64,000 nt of DNA, from NCBI RefSeq assembly GCF_004208525.1, contig NZ_SGIT01000001.1, positions 1,922,001 through 1,986,000 of the forward strand, in the 5' to 3' direction. This DNA is from Sphingobacterium corticibacterium (GTDB lineage: Bacteria; Bacteroidota; Bacteroidia; Sphingobacteriales; Sphingobacteriaceae). A program made the translations under genes and the position numbers. Below are positions 54,627 to 62,043 of this stretch, in pieces. The stretch's first letter is position 1. The number at the start of each line of letters is the position of its first letter. A model generated the notes under the pieces. That model was not told where the DNA came from. It saw only the letters and a list, made by a program, of their open reading frames with translations, and searched no databases.

Positions 54627-55025
54627 TTATCCTAAGATACTTTTCAATGTATTTACCTGATAGTCGACTAGTTTTTGAAGCGGACCAGAAGCCATCATTT
54701 TCATCATCATATTAAGTTCAGCTTCCATCACAAATGTGGCGTTGGTGGTATTTATACCTTTATCTTCCAGCTTCCATCGTAAGGTAAGCGCAAACGGGGC
54801 GTCTTCTATTGGCACACACACGATTTCTTTATTCACTATTCGCTGACTTATTTTCAACGCTAGTTTTGCCATATTCTTGATGGCAAAACGAGCTTCGTCT
54901 TCGGTCGACGACCAGTTTTCAATGTTGTTGGGCATAAGCTGTTCGTGGTTATTCATATCCGCTAAAAACGCGTATACCGCTTCTATAGGCTTCTCAATAT
55001 CAACACTGTTTTGAATAATGGTCAT
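54627..55025 (-). CDS. SRPBCC (START/Bet v1-like) domain protein
   Basis: 132 residues beginning MTIIQNSVDIEKPIEAVYAF, the usual start of polyketide-cyclase/START-like helix-grip domains, with the middle NIENWSSTEDEARFAIKNMAKLAL and the long C-terminal helix MASGPLQKLVDYQVNTLKSI. It may bind a hydrophobic ligand; function unknown. The ATG at 55025 was chosen; the open frame upstream runs into pyrE. It starts 19 bases after pyrE ends, so the two are an operon, as often in Bacteroidota. Confidence 0.85.
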   Translation of the reverse strand: MTIIQNSVDIEKPIEAVYAFLADMNNHEQLMPNNIENWSSTEDEARFAIKNMAKLALKISQRIVNKEIVCVPIEDAPFALTLRWKLEDKGINTTNATFVMEAELNMMMKMMASGPLQKLVDYQVNTLKSILG

Positions 55026-55044
55026 ATACTTTATTTTTAATACA

Positions 55045-55689
55045 TTATTTCCCAGTCCACGTCGACGGATCTTTACGCCATTGCTCCAACAGCGCCACAT
55101 CAGATTCCAAAATGTAGCCGTTGTTAACCGCTACATTGATAAGCGCATCATAGTTGCACAAGCTAAAGAATGGACATTTAGCATCTGCAAAATTTTTGAC
55201 TGCCTGATCAAAGCCGTAGGTAAAGATCGAAACTAATCCAACCACATTGCACCCTGCTTCACGCAATGCTTCTACAGCTTGTAAGCTACTCTTTCCGGTA
55301 GATATCAAATCTTCCACGACAACTACACGCTGTCCACTAACAACCTCTCCTTCAATAAGATTTTGACGACCATGGTCTTTCGCACTGCTGCGAACATACG
55401 TAAATGGTAAACCTAGATCTTGCGCGACCAATACGCCTTGAGGTATTCCCGCTGTTGCTACACCTGATATCATTTCAACAGTTCCAAACTCCTCCTGAAT
55501 CAGCTGTGACAGCTGTTGGCGAATATAAGTTCGGATTGCCGGATGTGATAATGCAATACGATTATCACAATAAATTGGAGATTTCCAACCCGATGCCCAA
55601 ACAAAAGGGTTTTTAGGTTGTAATTTTATTGCTTTAATTTGCAATAAGGATTCAGCAATTTTTTGTTCAACCTCATTTAACTTATTCAT
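55045..55689 (-). CDS. pyrE: Orotate phosphoribosyltransferase
   Basis: Makes OMP from orotate and PRPP in pyrimidine synthesis. 214 residues with FVWASGWKSPIYCDNR, the PRPP-binding RVVVVEDLISTGKSSLQAVEAL and YVRSSAKDHGRQNLIEGEV. The start codon is supported by a TAAATTTG box four bases upstream. It shares two bases of its start codon with the divergent Nudix gene (CATG). Confidence 0.96.
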   Translation of the reverse strand: MNKLNEVEQKIAESLLQIKAIKLQPKNPFVWASGWKSPIYCDNRIALSHPAIRTYIRQQLSQLIQEEFGTVEMISGVATAGIPQGVLVAQDLGLPFTYVRSSAKDHGRQNLIEGEVVSGQRVVVVEDLISTGKSSLQAVEALREAGCNVVGLVSIFTYGFDQAVKNFADAKCPFFSLCNYDALINVAVNNGYILESDVALLEQWRKDPSTWTGK

Positions 55690-56296
55690 GGCACAAATTT
55701 ATAAAATTTATATGAACGAATCTCAGCTTATTTTGGCTGATTTTCTACCAAAGAAACTGTCTAATGTTCAAACAATTGGTTTACAAGACATTGATCTTGA
55801 AAAACTTTTTCAGGCTTCTAAACAGAAAACAACAAAAGGCATAACTTATCTCTATATACATCCTGATGTAACGAAAGTTTTCAAATCCGTCTTGCAAAAG
55901 CCCGAAATTATAAAAGCCGCTGGTGGATTGGTTAAAAATGGAGAGGGTGAATATCTATTTATACACCGGTTGGGAAAATGGGATTTGCCCAAAGGCAAAG
56001 TAGAAAACAACGAAAAGATGAAAGAAGCGGCTATCCGTGAAGTAGAAGAAGAGTGTGGTATCCGTATAAATTACATGGGGTCCAAGCTCCAAACTACCTA
56101 TCATACGTATATGATGCGCGGGAAGTTCGTTCTCAAGCAGACAAATTGGTATGAGATGGGGGTGAATAAATCACCAAAATTGATTCCACAAACAGAAGAA
56201 GACATTACCGATGCGCGCTGGATTGATAAAGACGATTTTGATATGGTTTTGGAAAACACTTATCCATTAATTTCACAAATTATGAAGGATATATAG
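55688..56296 (+). CDS. Nudix hydrolase
   Basis: 202 residues. An N-terminal ~70-residue domain starts MAQIYKIYMNESQLIL. A Nudix fold follows with the box at residues ~105-127: GKVENNEKMKEAAIREVEEE CG (G-x5-E-x7-REUxEExG pattern), preceded by LGKWDLPKG. The substrate may be a nucleoside diphosphate derivative; not assignable. An internal ATG at 55712 is possible, but the upstream residues match the usual start. The gene overlaps GH95 by 17 bases at its 3' end. Confidence 0.9.
   Translation: MAQIYKIYMNESQLILADFLPKKLSNVQTIGLQDIDLEKLFQASKQKTTKGITYLYIHPDVTKVFKSVLQKPEIIKAAGGLVKNGEGEYLFIHRLGKWDLPKGKVENNEKMKEAAIREVEEECGIRINYMGSKLQTTYHTYMMRGKFVLKQTNWYEMGVNKSPKLIPQTEEDITDARWIDKDDFDMVLENTYPLISQIMKDI
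55694..55701 (-). promoter_or_regulatory. -7 box (TAAATTTG) four bases before the pyrE ATG
   Basis: Exact TAnnTTTG on the minus strand, located inside codons 3-5 of the divergent Nudix gene. It predicts a leaderless pyrE mRNA. Confidence 0.55.
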
Positions 56297-58706
56297 TTAA
56301 TCTCGTTTCCTTACCCTCGTCCAATTCTAATGTTATAAATCCATTTTCAATGGTTAAACTCTTGCCGTTTTGTTTAATGGAGGAGATATAGGCGGGAACT
56401 TTTAATTTAAACGTATTGGCAACGGATGCTTTCAGCATTAACGATGTGATTTTTTTATCTTTCCATTGTATGCTCATTTCTGCTCCGCCACGCGCCCGCA
56501 ATCCTTTCACATTTCCATGGAGCCATGCATCAGGCAGTGCCGGTAATAGCTCTATATACCCATTATGACTTTGAAGGAGCATTTCTGCAATACCAGCGGT
56601 ACCGCCAAAATTCCCGTCAATTTGAAACGGTGGGTGACTGCAAAACAAGTTATTATATGTTCCGCCCCCACTACTCATTTTTATCTCACTGCCTACGGTT
56701 GGCTCAAGCAAGCTTTTCAACAACTTATAGGCGCGGTTGCCGTCTTGTAGCCGCGACCAAAAATTCACTTTCCACGCACGAGACCAACCCGTACCATCGT
56801 CACCACGTCGATTAAGTGTTTCACGGGCAGCAGCAGCCAATTCGGGCGTGGTTTCCGGAGAAATCTGGTTTGATGGATATAGCCCATATAAATGCGAAAC
56901 ATGGCGATGATTTGGATCGACTTCCCGATAATCCTGAAGCCACTCCTGTAAATACCCTTCCTCACTGATTTGCATAGGTGGTAACTTCGCTAAAACTTCT
57001 CGTATTTTAGCTGTATTTCCATCTTCTATATCAAGGATTTCGGCTGCTGAAAGAATGTTCGAAAACAGCTCACTGATAATCTGCACATCCATAGTAGGTC
57101 CCATGCACACAAATATGGGTACGGAGTCTCCGGAGAGGTAAAAAGCGTTTTCTGGGGAAGACGAGGGTGCCGTCACGAGCCAACCATGTTCGGGTTCAGC
57201 AATCATACTACTAAGAAAAAACTGTGCAGCGCCCGTCAACACCGGATAAATGGAACGCAAGTACGACTTATCTTCCGTAAAGCTATAGTGTTCCCAAAGA
57301 TGTGCACATAGCCAAGCCCCACCCGTATTGGTAGCGCCCCACGAGGCATGCTCACCTGGAGCCGTAAATTTCCAGGGATTGCTCATCATGTGTGCCACCC
57401 ACCCATCAGCATCGTAAAATTTTCGAGCCGTAGCTTCGCCCGATGGCACCAATGACGTTGTAAAATCAATCAGTGGCCGGTGCAATTCCGAAAGATTACA
57501 CACTTCCACTGGCCAATAATTCATTTGCACATTGATATTCAAATGATAATCACCATTCCACGGTGTCTGTATCTGGTTTGCCCACAAACCTTGCAGATTA
57601 AGCGGAAGCGAGTTTTCATTTGTCCCACTGATCATTAGATAACGTCCGAACTGAAAGTACAATGCGGCAAAGGCAGGATCATCGTTTGATTGAAAGTTAA
57701 TAAGACGTTCGTTTGTCGGCGTAACATTATCTTGAACGCCTAGATCTAACTCGACACGATTAAATTTATTCTTGTACGTGGCAATATGTTCTTGCTTCAA
57801 CTTGTTGAACGATATATTTTTTGCTGTCGTTAATAGATTGTCAACCGTCCCCTTATAGTTTTCATCAAGCATATCGGTAGAAGTAGAGATCAGCACCACA
57901 GCTTCATCGGCATTATTGATCTGTAAAGAGCTGTCACCTGCGATCAACTCACCACCCTTATTTACGATCTGCAATTTGGTCAGATAGCGTATGCCTTTGT
58001 CGGTGTTGTATCCGTCATTTAATTGTCCTTCCATAAAGATAGTGTTGCCGCTTACCCGTATTGTTGCCCGTTCTGGCCTACTCAGACGTACTTCAAATGA
58101 AATTGATTTTTTCTTATCCGCTAGGATACGGACACCCAATATATCATGGGCATGAGAAGCAAAATATTCACGCGAATAAGTCGTATTACCTTTCGTAAAT
58201 TGCGTGGAGGCGACTGCATCGTTTAATGAAAGTTTACGCTGATAGTTAACAGTTTCCTCGCTTTGGGGATACATATAACGAATATGCATATTACCCAACA
58301 TTTGAAAACAACCGTAAGGGGCGTCTTTCCCCTTGCCAAAAGCTGATCCCAGTCCGCCACTGCGGAAATGCGCATACATCAAGTTTTGCGCATCCATATT
58401 CTTTCCCGAAAGTAATAGCTTACGAATTTCTTCCAGATGGTCAAATGCTGTCGGGTTAAGTGCATCAGGGTCTTCACTTCCGGACCACATACTGATATCA
58501 TTCAATACCACAAGTTCCGTATCAACGGCTCCATCAGGCATCATACCAATGCGGCCGTTTCCTAAAGGCAGCGTTTCCTCCCACATATTAGCCGGAGAAT
58601 TATAACGCAGTGTCAACTCGTTAGACTTTTGGGCGGTACATGAAAGCACCAAAACACCCATAAATACAAATAATAGCGGTATTTTTATGTTTGGTTTTAA
58701 ATACAT
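56280..58706 (-). CDS. GH95 family glycoside hydrolase (alpha-L-fucosidase-like), lipoprotein
   Basis: 808 residues with lipobox (FMGVLVLSC). An N-terminal beta-sandwich domain (RYNSPANMWEETLPLGNGRIGMMPDG, LNDISMWSG) is followed by an (alpha/alpha)6 catalytic barrel with LQGLWANQIQTPWNGDYHLNINVQMNYWP, ATNTGGAWLCAHLWEHY, EEGYLQEWLQDYREVDPNHRHVSHLYGLYP and FQIDGNFGGTAGIAEML, and a C-terminal beta domain. The QIDGNFG and NINVQMNYWP motifs are diagnostic of GH95. It would remove alpha-1,2-L-fucose or alpha-L-galactose from glycans outside the cytoplasm. No SusC/SusD pair adjoins it, so it is not part of an evident polysaccharide utilisation locus. Confidence 0.92.
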   Translation of the reverse strand: MYLKPNIKIPLLFVFMGVLVLSCTAQKSNELTLRYNSPANMWEETLPLGNGRIGMMPDGAVDTELVVLNDISMWSGSEDPDALNPTAFDHLEEIRKLLLSGKNMDAQNLMYAHFRSGGLGSAFGKGKDAPYGCFQMLGNMHIRYMYPQSEETVNYQRKLSLNDAVASTQFTKGNTTYSREYFASHAHDILGVRILADKKKSISFEVRLSRPERATIRVSGNTIFMEGQLNDGYNTDKGIRYLTKLQIVNKGGELIAGDSSLQINNADEAVVLISTSTDMLDENYKGTVDNLLTTAKNISFNKLKQEHIATYKNKFNRVELDLGVQDNVTPTNERLINFQSNDDPAFAALYFQFGRYLMISGTNENSLPLNLQGLWANQIQTPWNGDYHLNINVQMNYWPVEVCNLSELHRPLIDFTTSLVPSGEATARKFYDADGWVAHMMSNPWKFTAPGEHASWGATNTGGAWLCAHLWEHYSFTEDKSYLRSIYPVLTGAAQFFLSSMIAEPEHGWLVTAPSSSPENAFYLSGDSVPIFVCMGPTMDVQIISELFSNILSAAEILDIEDGNTAKIREVLAKLPPMQISEEGYLQEWLQDYREVDPNHRHVSHLYGLYPSNQISPETTPELAAAARETLNRRGDDGTGWSRAWKVNFWSRLQDGNRAYKLLKSLLEPTVGSEIKMSSGGGTYNNLFCSHPPFQIDGNFGGTAGIAEMLLQSHNGYIELLPALPDAWLHGNVKGLRARGGAEMSIQWKDKKITSLMLKASVANTFKLKVPAYISSIKQNGKSLTIENGFITLELDEGKETRLTIYPS

Positions 58707-58775
58707 GGTTGTTTAAGCAGTTGTTTGCAGCAAATTAACAAATATCCTGTAACTTATCCTCAAAAATACGAATAA

Positions 58776-58803
58776 AACAAAGGGGGCCGTTGCCCCCTTT
58801 GTT
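58776..58803 (-). terminator. Terminator of the Spy-like gene
   Basis: Perfect 12-base stem (AACAAAGGGGGC / GCCCCCTTTGTT) with a 4-base loop and TTTATTCG after it on the minus strand, 39 bases after the gene's stop and upstream of the GH95 start. Confidence 0.88.
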
Positions 58804-58842
58804 CGCTACCACAAACTAAACTACATATAAACATCTACAATC

Positions 58843-59319
58843 TTAACCTTCCGTACTTTCTGTCGCTGGCACTTGCCTTTCTATCGTTCCTTTTTTTCTA
58901 AACTCCCCTCTTGGTCCTTTAGCTTTGCCTTTACGATGTTGCGCATAACTTTCTTTAAGTTGCTCTTTTTGCTCTGGCGTCAGTATTTTCTCCATCTTTT
59001 CCTGCGAACCTTTCATCTCTTCGCGCCATTTGCTTTGCATTTTTTTCATTTCATCCCGATGAACTACTACCCGTTTCGCTTGTTCCAGTTGAACAGCATA
59101 TACTTCAGCACGCTGTGCATCCGTAAATTTCAAACGCTTATCTAAATGGTCTGTTTTTACTTTTGCCATCTCTTCAGGTGTACGATTTGTTATCTTTTTC
59201 TCCATGCGGGGATGCTTACGCTCTCTCTTAAAGGTATGGTCTGTCTCTTTTTGTTCCTGCGCAAACGTTGCTAAACTGATTCCTGCAAACAATACTGCTA
59301 ATGATAGTGCCTTTTTCAT
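58843..59319 (-). CDS. Spy/CpxP-like periplasmic protein (DUF4890 type)
   Basis: 158 residues: signal peptide (ALSLAVLFAGISLATFAQ), then a highly charged helical protein: RTPEEMAKVKTDHLDKRLKFTDAQRAEVYAVQLEQAKRVV, and ILTPEQKEQLKESYAQHRKGK. The 'L-T-(P/D)-(E/A)-Q' turns before long helices are the LTxxQ pattern of Spy/CpxP envelope chaperones. It could be a holdase or metal-responsive protein. The upstream region contains a TTCCGTTTC/GAAACGGAA inverted repeat that may control it. Confidence 0.75.
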   Translation of the reverse strand: MKKALSLAVLFAGISLATFAQEQKETDHTFKRERKHPRMEKKITNRTPEEMAKVKTDHLDKRLKFTDAQRAEVYAVQLEQAKRVVVHRDEMKKMQSKWREEMKGSQEKMEKILTPEQKEQLKESYAQHRKGKAKGPRGEFRKKGTIERQVPATESTEG

Positions 59320-59340
59320 CTTTTTAGTAATTTAATTATT

Positions 59341-59377
59341 TTCCGTTTCTTATATAGTAGTAGATTCCGAAACGGAA
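59341..59377. promoter_or_regulatory. Inverted repeat upstream of the Spy-like gene
   Basis: TTCCGTTTC (59341-59349) and GAAACGGAA (59369-59377) are perfect complements, and the second is part of a local palindrome-like TTCCGAAACGGAA (59365-59377). It lies 22-58 bases upstream of the Spy-like gene's ATG, in the promoter position, so it is an operator candidate. It could also fold into a hairpin. Confidence 0.4.
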
Positions 59378-59483
59378 TAAACGTTTAATACGAAGCCGTT
59401 AAATAATGTTAACAGGAAAAGTTCTATTGGAAAAAATAAATAAGTTAAAATCAGCCAGTTTGTAAAAACAGCAAAAATATTTT

Positions 59484-59513
59484 TTGCAAAACCTAAAACA
59501 TCTCCTATATTTG
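59484..59513 (+). promoter_or_regulatory. tRNA-Leu promoter (TTG-N19-TATATTTG)
   Basis: TTG (59484-59486), a 19-base spacer and TATATTTG (59506-59513) fully match the Bacteroidota consensus, 25 bases before the mature tRNA. Confidence 0.75.
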
Positions 59514-59538
59514 CAACGTCAAACAAGGACACAGCATG

Positions 59539-59620
59539 CCCAGCTGGCGGAATTGGTAGACGCGTTGGTCTCAAACACCAATATCTTCGGATGTGCCGGT
59601 TCGACTCCGGCGCTGGGTAC
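59539..59620 (+). tRNA. tRNA-Leu (anticodon CAA)
   Basis: Class II tRNA of 82 bases. Acceptor arms GCCCAGC and GCTGGGT pair (G1-U72 as in other tRNA-Leu). The D-loop contains GGTAGAC, the anticodon stem-loop is TTGGT-CTCAAAC-ACCAA with CAA, a long variable arm follows (near TATCTTCGGATGT), and the T arm is GCCGG-TTCGACT-CCGGC. The discriminator is A and CCA is not encoded. It reads UUG codons. Confidence 0.97.
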
Positions 59621-59630
59621 TTTTAAAAGA

Positions 59631-59658
59631 GCGAACTGGTCACGGTTCGCTTTTTTTG
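59631..59658 (+). terminator. tRNA-Leu terminator
   Basis: AGCGAAC/GTTCGCT stem with an 8-base loop and seven T, starting 10 bases after the tRNA. Confidence 0.85.
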
Positions 59659-60063
59659 CTTAAAAACCCTGTTTGAACGACATAGACACACCCTTGACAC
59701 GGATGTTTTGGTTAATCAAGCCGAAAGCTTTGTAGACATTTTGTAGACATAATTTTTCGGCAATGGTATCAACTTATTCATCCGAACCTATGTTCAAATT
59801 TTCGTCCAAGCTTTTCGTTTGGAAAAGGCGCGTACAGAAGAATGGCTATTCTTCATCTTTAAGATCCTTCCTGTCGTCAGGATGACAGGTCACTGAGTAC
59901 TGTACTAGAAACCAGAAACTGGAAACATATGTTTTTAAAGATTAATAACAATATAGCGTATATCAATAAAAATATTGGCGAAATTTTACCCCATCCTTTT
60001 TTACGTAAAAAGGGCTTTTTTCGATATTTAAAGCCCCAATAACACCCTTTTTAAAGTTTGGCA
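59659..60063. other. Gene-poor stretch downstream of tRNA-Leu, possible integration scar
   Basis: No intact gene. It contains the short tandem GTAGACATTTTGTAGACA (about 59731-59748), the possible integrase start at 59790, and two hairpin-like inverted repeats (TTTTTACGTAAAAA near 60000; GGGCTTT at 60012-60018 with AAAGCCC at 60030-60036). The position right after a tRNA gene is a classic integration target. Confidence 0.35.
59790..59885 (+). pseudogene. Possible 5' remnant of a tyrosine integrase gene
   Basis: A 31-codon ORF beginning MFKFSSKLFVWKRRVQKNGY, ending at a TGA. The 'F-x-L-F-V-x-K-x-R-x-x-K-N-G' pattern resembles the first ~25 residues (arm-binding domain) of Bacteroidota tyrosine recombinases, and the site 170 bases after tRNA-Leu is where such integrases usually sit. 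Nothing of the catalytic domain follows. The match is short, so this is a tentative call. Confidence 0.3.
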
Positions 60064-60244
60064 AACGCATCTTATTCCACAAATAGAAATGTTATTCCAC
60101 AAATAGAAACTCTTTTCACCATAAAACGCATCTTATTCTGCAAACAGAAGTCTTATTCCACAAACAGAAACTCTTTTCACCATAAAACGCATCTTATTCC
60201 GGAAATACAAATCTTATTCTGCAAATATAAACGTGATTCACCAC
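60064..60244. repeat. Tandem repeat array: three 61-base units holding six ~20-base boxes
   Basis: Units start at about 60065, 60126 and 60187 (exact 61-base period). Each contains two adjacent 20-base boxes like CTTATTCCACAAATAGAAAC (60071, 60091; 60132, 60152; 60193, 60213) followed by a 21-base spacer TCTTTTCACCATAAAACGCAT that is identical between units 1-2 and 2-3. The third unit is the most diverged. An ORF running through it is a product of the repeat, not a gene. Confidence 0.85.
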
Positions 60245-60342
60245 ACCGTTCTTTGACATCTTGGTTTACACGTTTTTTTGGAGCAACACGCGTATTTCAT
60301 CTTTATATATCTTATTTAAGACACATCATAATGGAAACGACG

Positions 60343-60957
60343 TTAGATATCCGAAATTTTGTCACTCAATGCCCTTGCACTGTCAGATGCAACAATAAGC
60401 CCTCCCGCCATCATAATAATATCTTTCAGCACTAACCTACCGGCTCCTGATAAATAAGGAAACCCATAGGCAGGTGTCGAAAAATCACCTCCTAAATTCG
60501 GCACATACACCTCCGGAGTAGTAATCAGAAAAGATAAGGTCACGATAGACATGCCAAATGTTAAAATTCCACCCCAAAAACCTATTTTAGGGAACCATAT
60601 ACCCAGCAGAACCAATATGCCGATGCATAAGATAACTGTTCCTAATCCATAGGCGAAAATATAGGTACCGTTTTCTTTATGCCATTGAATATTTTTTTCA
60701 ACCACCTTACCTTCAGGGTTTTTATGAAGTGTATATTCCGCTACCTGTTGCCCCTCATCATTTATCGCAATCCCATCAGCTTTTTGATAAAAGAAGCTCA
60801 TCAGCGGGCTATTAATAACAAAAGGCACAATTCCATCTGCCTCATATTGATATGCTTTTAGGCCTCCGATCCAAGCCATTACGATAAATATGGCTACCCG
60901 CATAAAATGAATAAAGTTGGATTGAGCAGATGCGAACAACGTTAAAATCTTTTCCAT
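60343..60957 (-). CDS. RclC-like inner membrane protein (DUF417/YkgB family)
   Basis: 204 residues with four transmembrane helices. It closely resembles E. coli YkgB/RclC: IVMAWIGGLKAYQYEADGIVPFVINSPLMSFFY near the N-terminus and VTLSFLITTPEVYVPNLGGD, GFPYLSGAGRLVLKDIIMMAGG near the C-terminus. RclC is part of the reactive-chlorine resistance locus in E. coli. Here the only neighbour in common is an AraC-family regulator upstream; rclA and rclB are absent. A 17-base palindrome lies 15 bases before the ATG. Confidence 0.85.
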   Translation of the reverse strand: MEKILTLFASAQSNFIHFMRVAIFIVMAWIGGLKAYQYEADGIVPFVINSPLMSFFYQKADGIAINDEGQQVAEYTLHKNPEGKVVEKNIQWHKENGTYIFAYGLGTVILCIGILVLLGIWFPKIGFWGGILTFGMSIVTLSFLITTPEVYVPNLGGDFSTPAYGFPYLSGAGRLVLKDIIMMAGGLIVASDSARALSDKISDI

Positions 60958-60972
60958 ATATTTACCTTCAAA

Positions 60973-60989
60973 GTTTCTATTTTAGAAAC
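60973..60989. promoter_or_regulatory. Palindrome upstream of the RclC-like gene
   Basis: GTTTCTA-TTT-TAGAAAC, a perfect 7-base inverted repeat directly upstream of the gene's ATG and downstream of the AraC gene. It is an operator candidate; as a terminator for the regulator gene it would be weak because the stem is AT-rich. Confidence 0.4.
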
Positions 60990-61044
60990 AAAATTAATGG
61001 AAATAAACCGCCAAAGGAATGGATAAATCAGGGTAATCCATAGA

Positions 61045-61902
61045 CTATTTTGCAACAATAGAGATACCAACCTGCTCCCGAAATACTTTAGGCGATACAC
61101 CAACCTGTTTTTTGAAATATCTGCTAAAATAAAATTGATCTTCAAAACGAAGATCGGCCGCAATTTCTTTAATGCTTTTAGGTGTAAGATGCAGCTGCTT
61201 TTTCGCCTCCAATATCAATCTCTCCTGAATGAGCCCAGAGGGGGACTTATTATAATAATTTTTTATTTTTTTGCTAAATGCATCAACAGATAGTCCGTAA
61301 TGTGCTGCATAAAATGAAACCGATCTCGAATGAATAAAATTAGCGTCAAGAACAGTCTGAAAATCGGAAACCTGCTCTTTTTGTAAAGAGATCACACTCT
61401 TCGATATCTGCATTTGCTTTTCTCTGCTGCTTAAAGCCAAGATCAATTGCAGATACGATTTTGCGATAGACAGATCGTAACTTTCATCTGAAATATTGAA
61501 TTCGGCCAGTTTTTTGAAAATACCTTTGATTTCTTCAAAAACGGCATCAGGAACCAAAACAAACGGACTTTCATATATGTTATTGAAAAGAATGCCGTTA
61601 CATGCAACTTCCTTCTTATGATATTCGATACAATAAAAATCACCATGAAACTTAAGTGCACCTGTAATTGGTTTATCACCAGAATTCCACTTTAAAAGTT
61701 GATGCGGAGACATAAATAGCAAATTTTTTCCCGAACATCGATATTCATTGAAGTCCACGGAAAACGAAAAGTCTCCATCAAACAATATAATAAAGTAGTA
61801 GGCTTCCTTCAGTTCTTGCAAAAATATAGGATCCTTGAAATGTTCAATTTGTATTTTTGTATTCAAGCTAGCGTTGTTTTTCCTGTTTGCAATTGTCTTC
61901 AA
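61045..61902 (-). CDS. AraC family transcriptional regulator
   Basis: 285 residues: an N-terminal cupin-like effector domain (~1-170; FIILFDGDFSFSVDFNEYRCSGKNLLFMSPHQLLKW) and a C-terminal AraC double helix-turn-helix (~185-285; YAAHYGLSVDAFSKKIKNYYNKSPSGLIQERLILEAKKQL, IKEIAADLRFEDQFYFSRYFKKQVGVSPKVFR). It is not recognisably RclR, whose redox-sensing Cys context I do not see. Its location 87 bases upstream of the RclC-like gene on the same strand suggests it controls that gene or forms a unit with it. Confidence 0.9.
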   Translation of the reverse strand: MKTIANRKNNASLNTKIQIEHFKDPIFLQELKEAYYFIILFDGDFSFSVDFNEYRCSGKNLLFMSPHQLLKWNSGDKPITGALKFHGDFYCIEYHKKEVACNGILFNNIYESPFVLVPDAVFEEIKGIFKKLAEFNISDESYDLSIAKSYLQLILALSSREKQMQISKSVISLQKEQVSDFQTVLDANFIHSRSVSFYAAHYGLSVDAFSKKIKNYYNKSPSGLIQERLILEAKKQLHLTPKSIKEIAADLRFEDQFYFSRYFKKQVGVSPKVFREQVGISIVAK

Positions 61903-62043
61903 TGATTACTTCGATAGCTAAGTTACGAATATATACACCAATAACTTAAAACAATTTCCTATCTAAGAGGTTAATATTACAGCTATTCACCGGCTATTTA
62001 AGATTTATTTTCTTATCTAAGAAAATGCACCCAAAACACGATC

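Noticed and set aside
54627-55100. Longer N-terminus for the SRPBCC protein
   Set aside because: The extra 25 residues overlap the end of pyrE and do not resemble the domain; the family start is at 55025.
60064-60244. CRISPR array
   Set aside because: Repeats are adjacent and the intervals between pairs are identical to each other, with no unique spacers and no cas genes.
60058-60435. A 125-codon plus-strand ORF through the tandem repeat array
   Set aside because: It follows the 61-base repeat with degenerate peptide repeats, then overlaps the RclC-like gene on the other strand; no domain, and explained by the repeat.
61045-61902. RclR orthologue
   Set aside because: Only the AraC C-terminal domain and the neighbour gene agree; the N-terminal domain does not show the expected redox Cys/His context.
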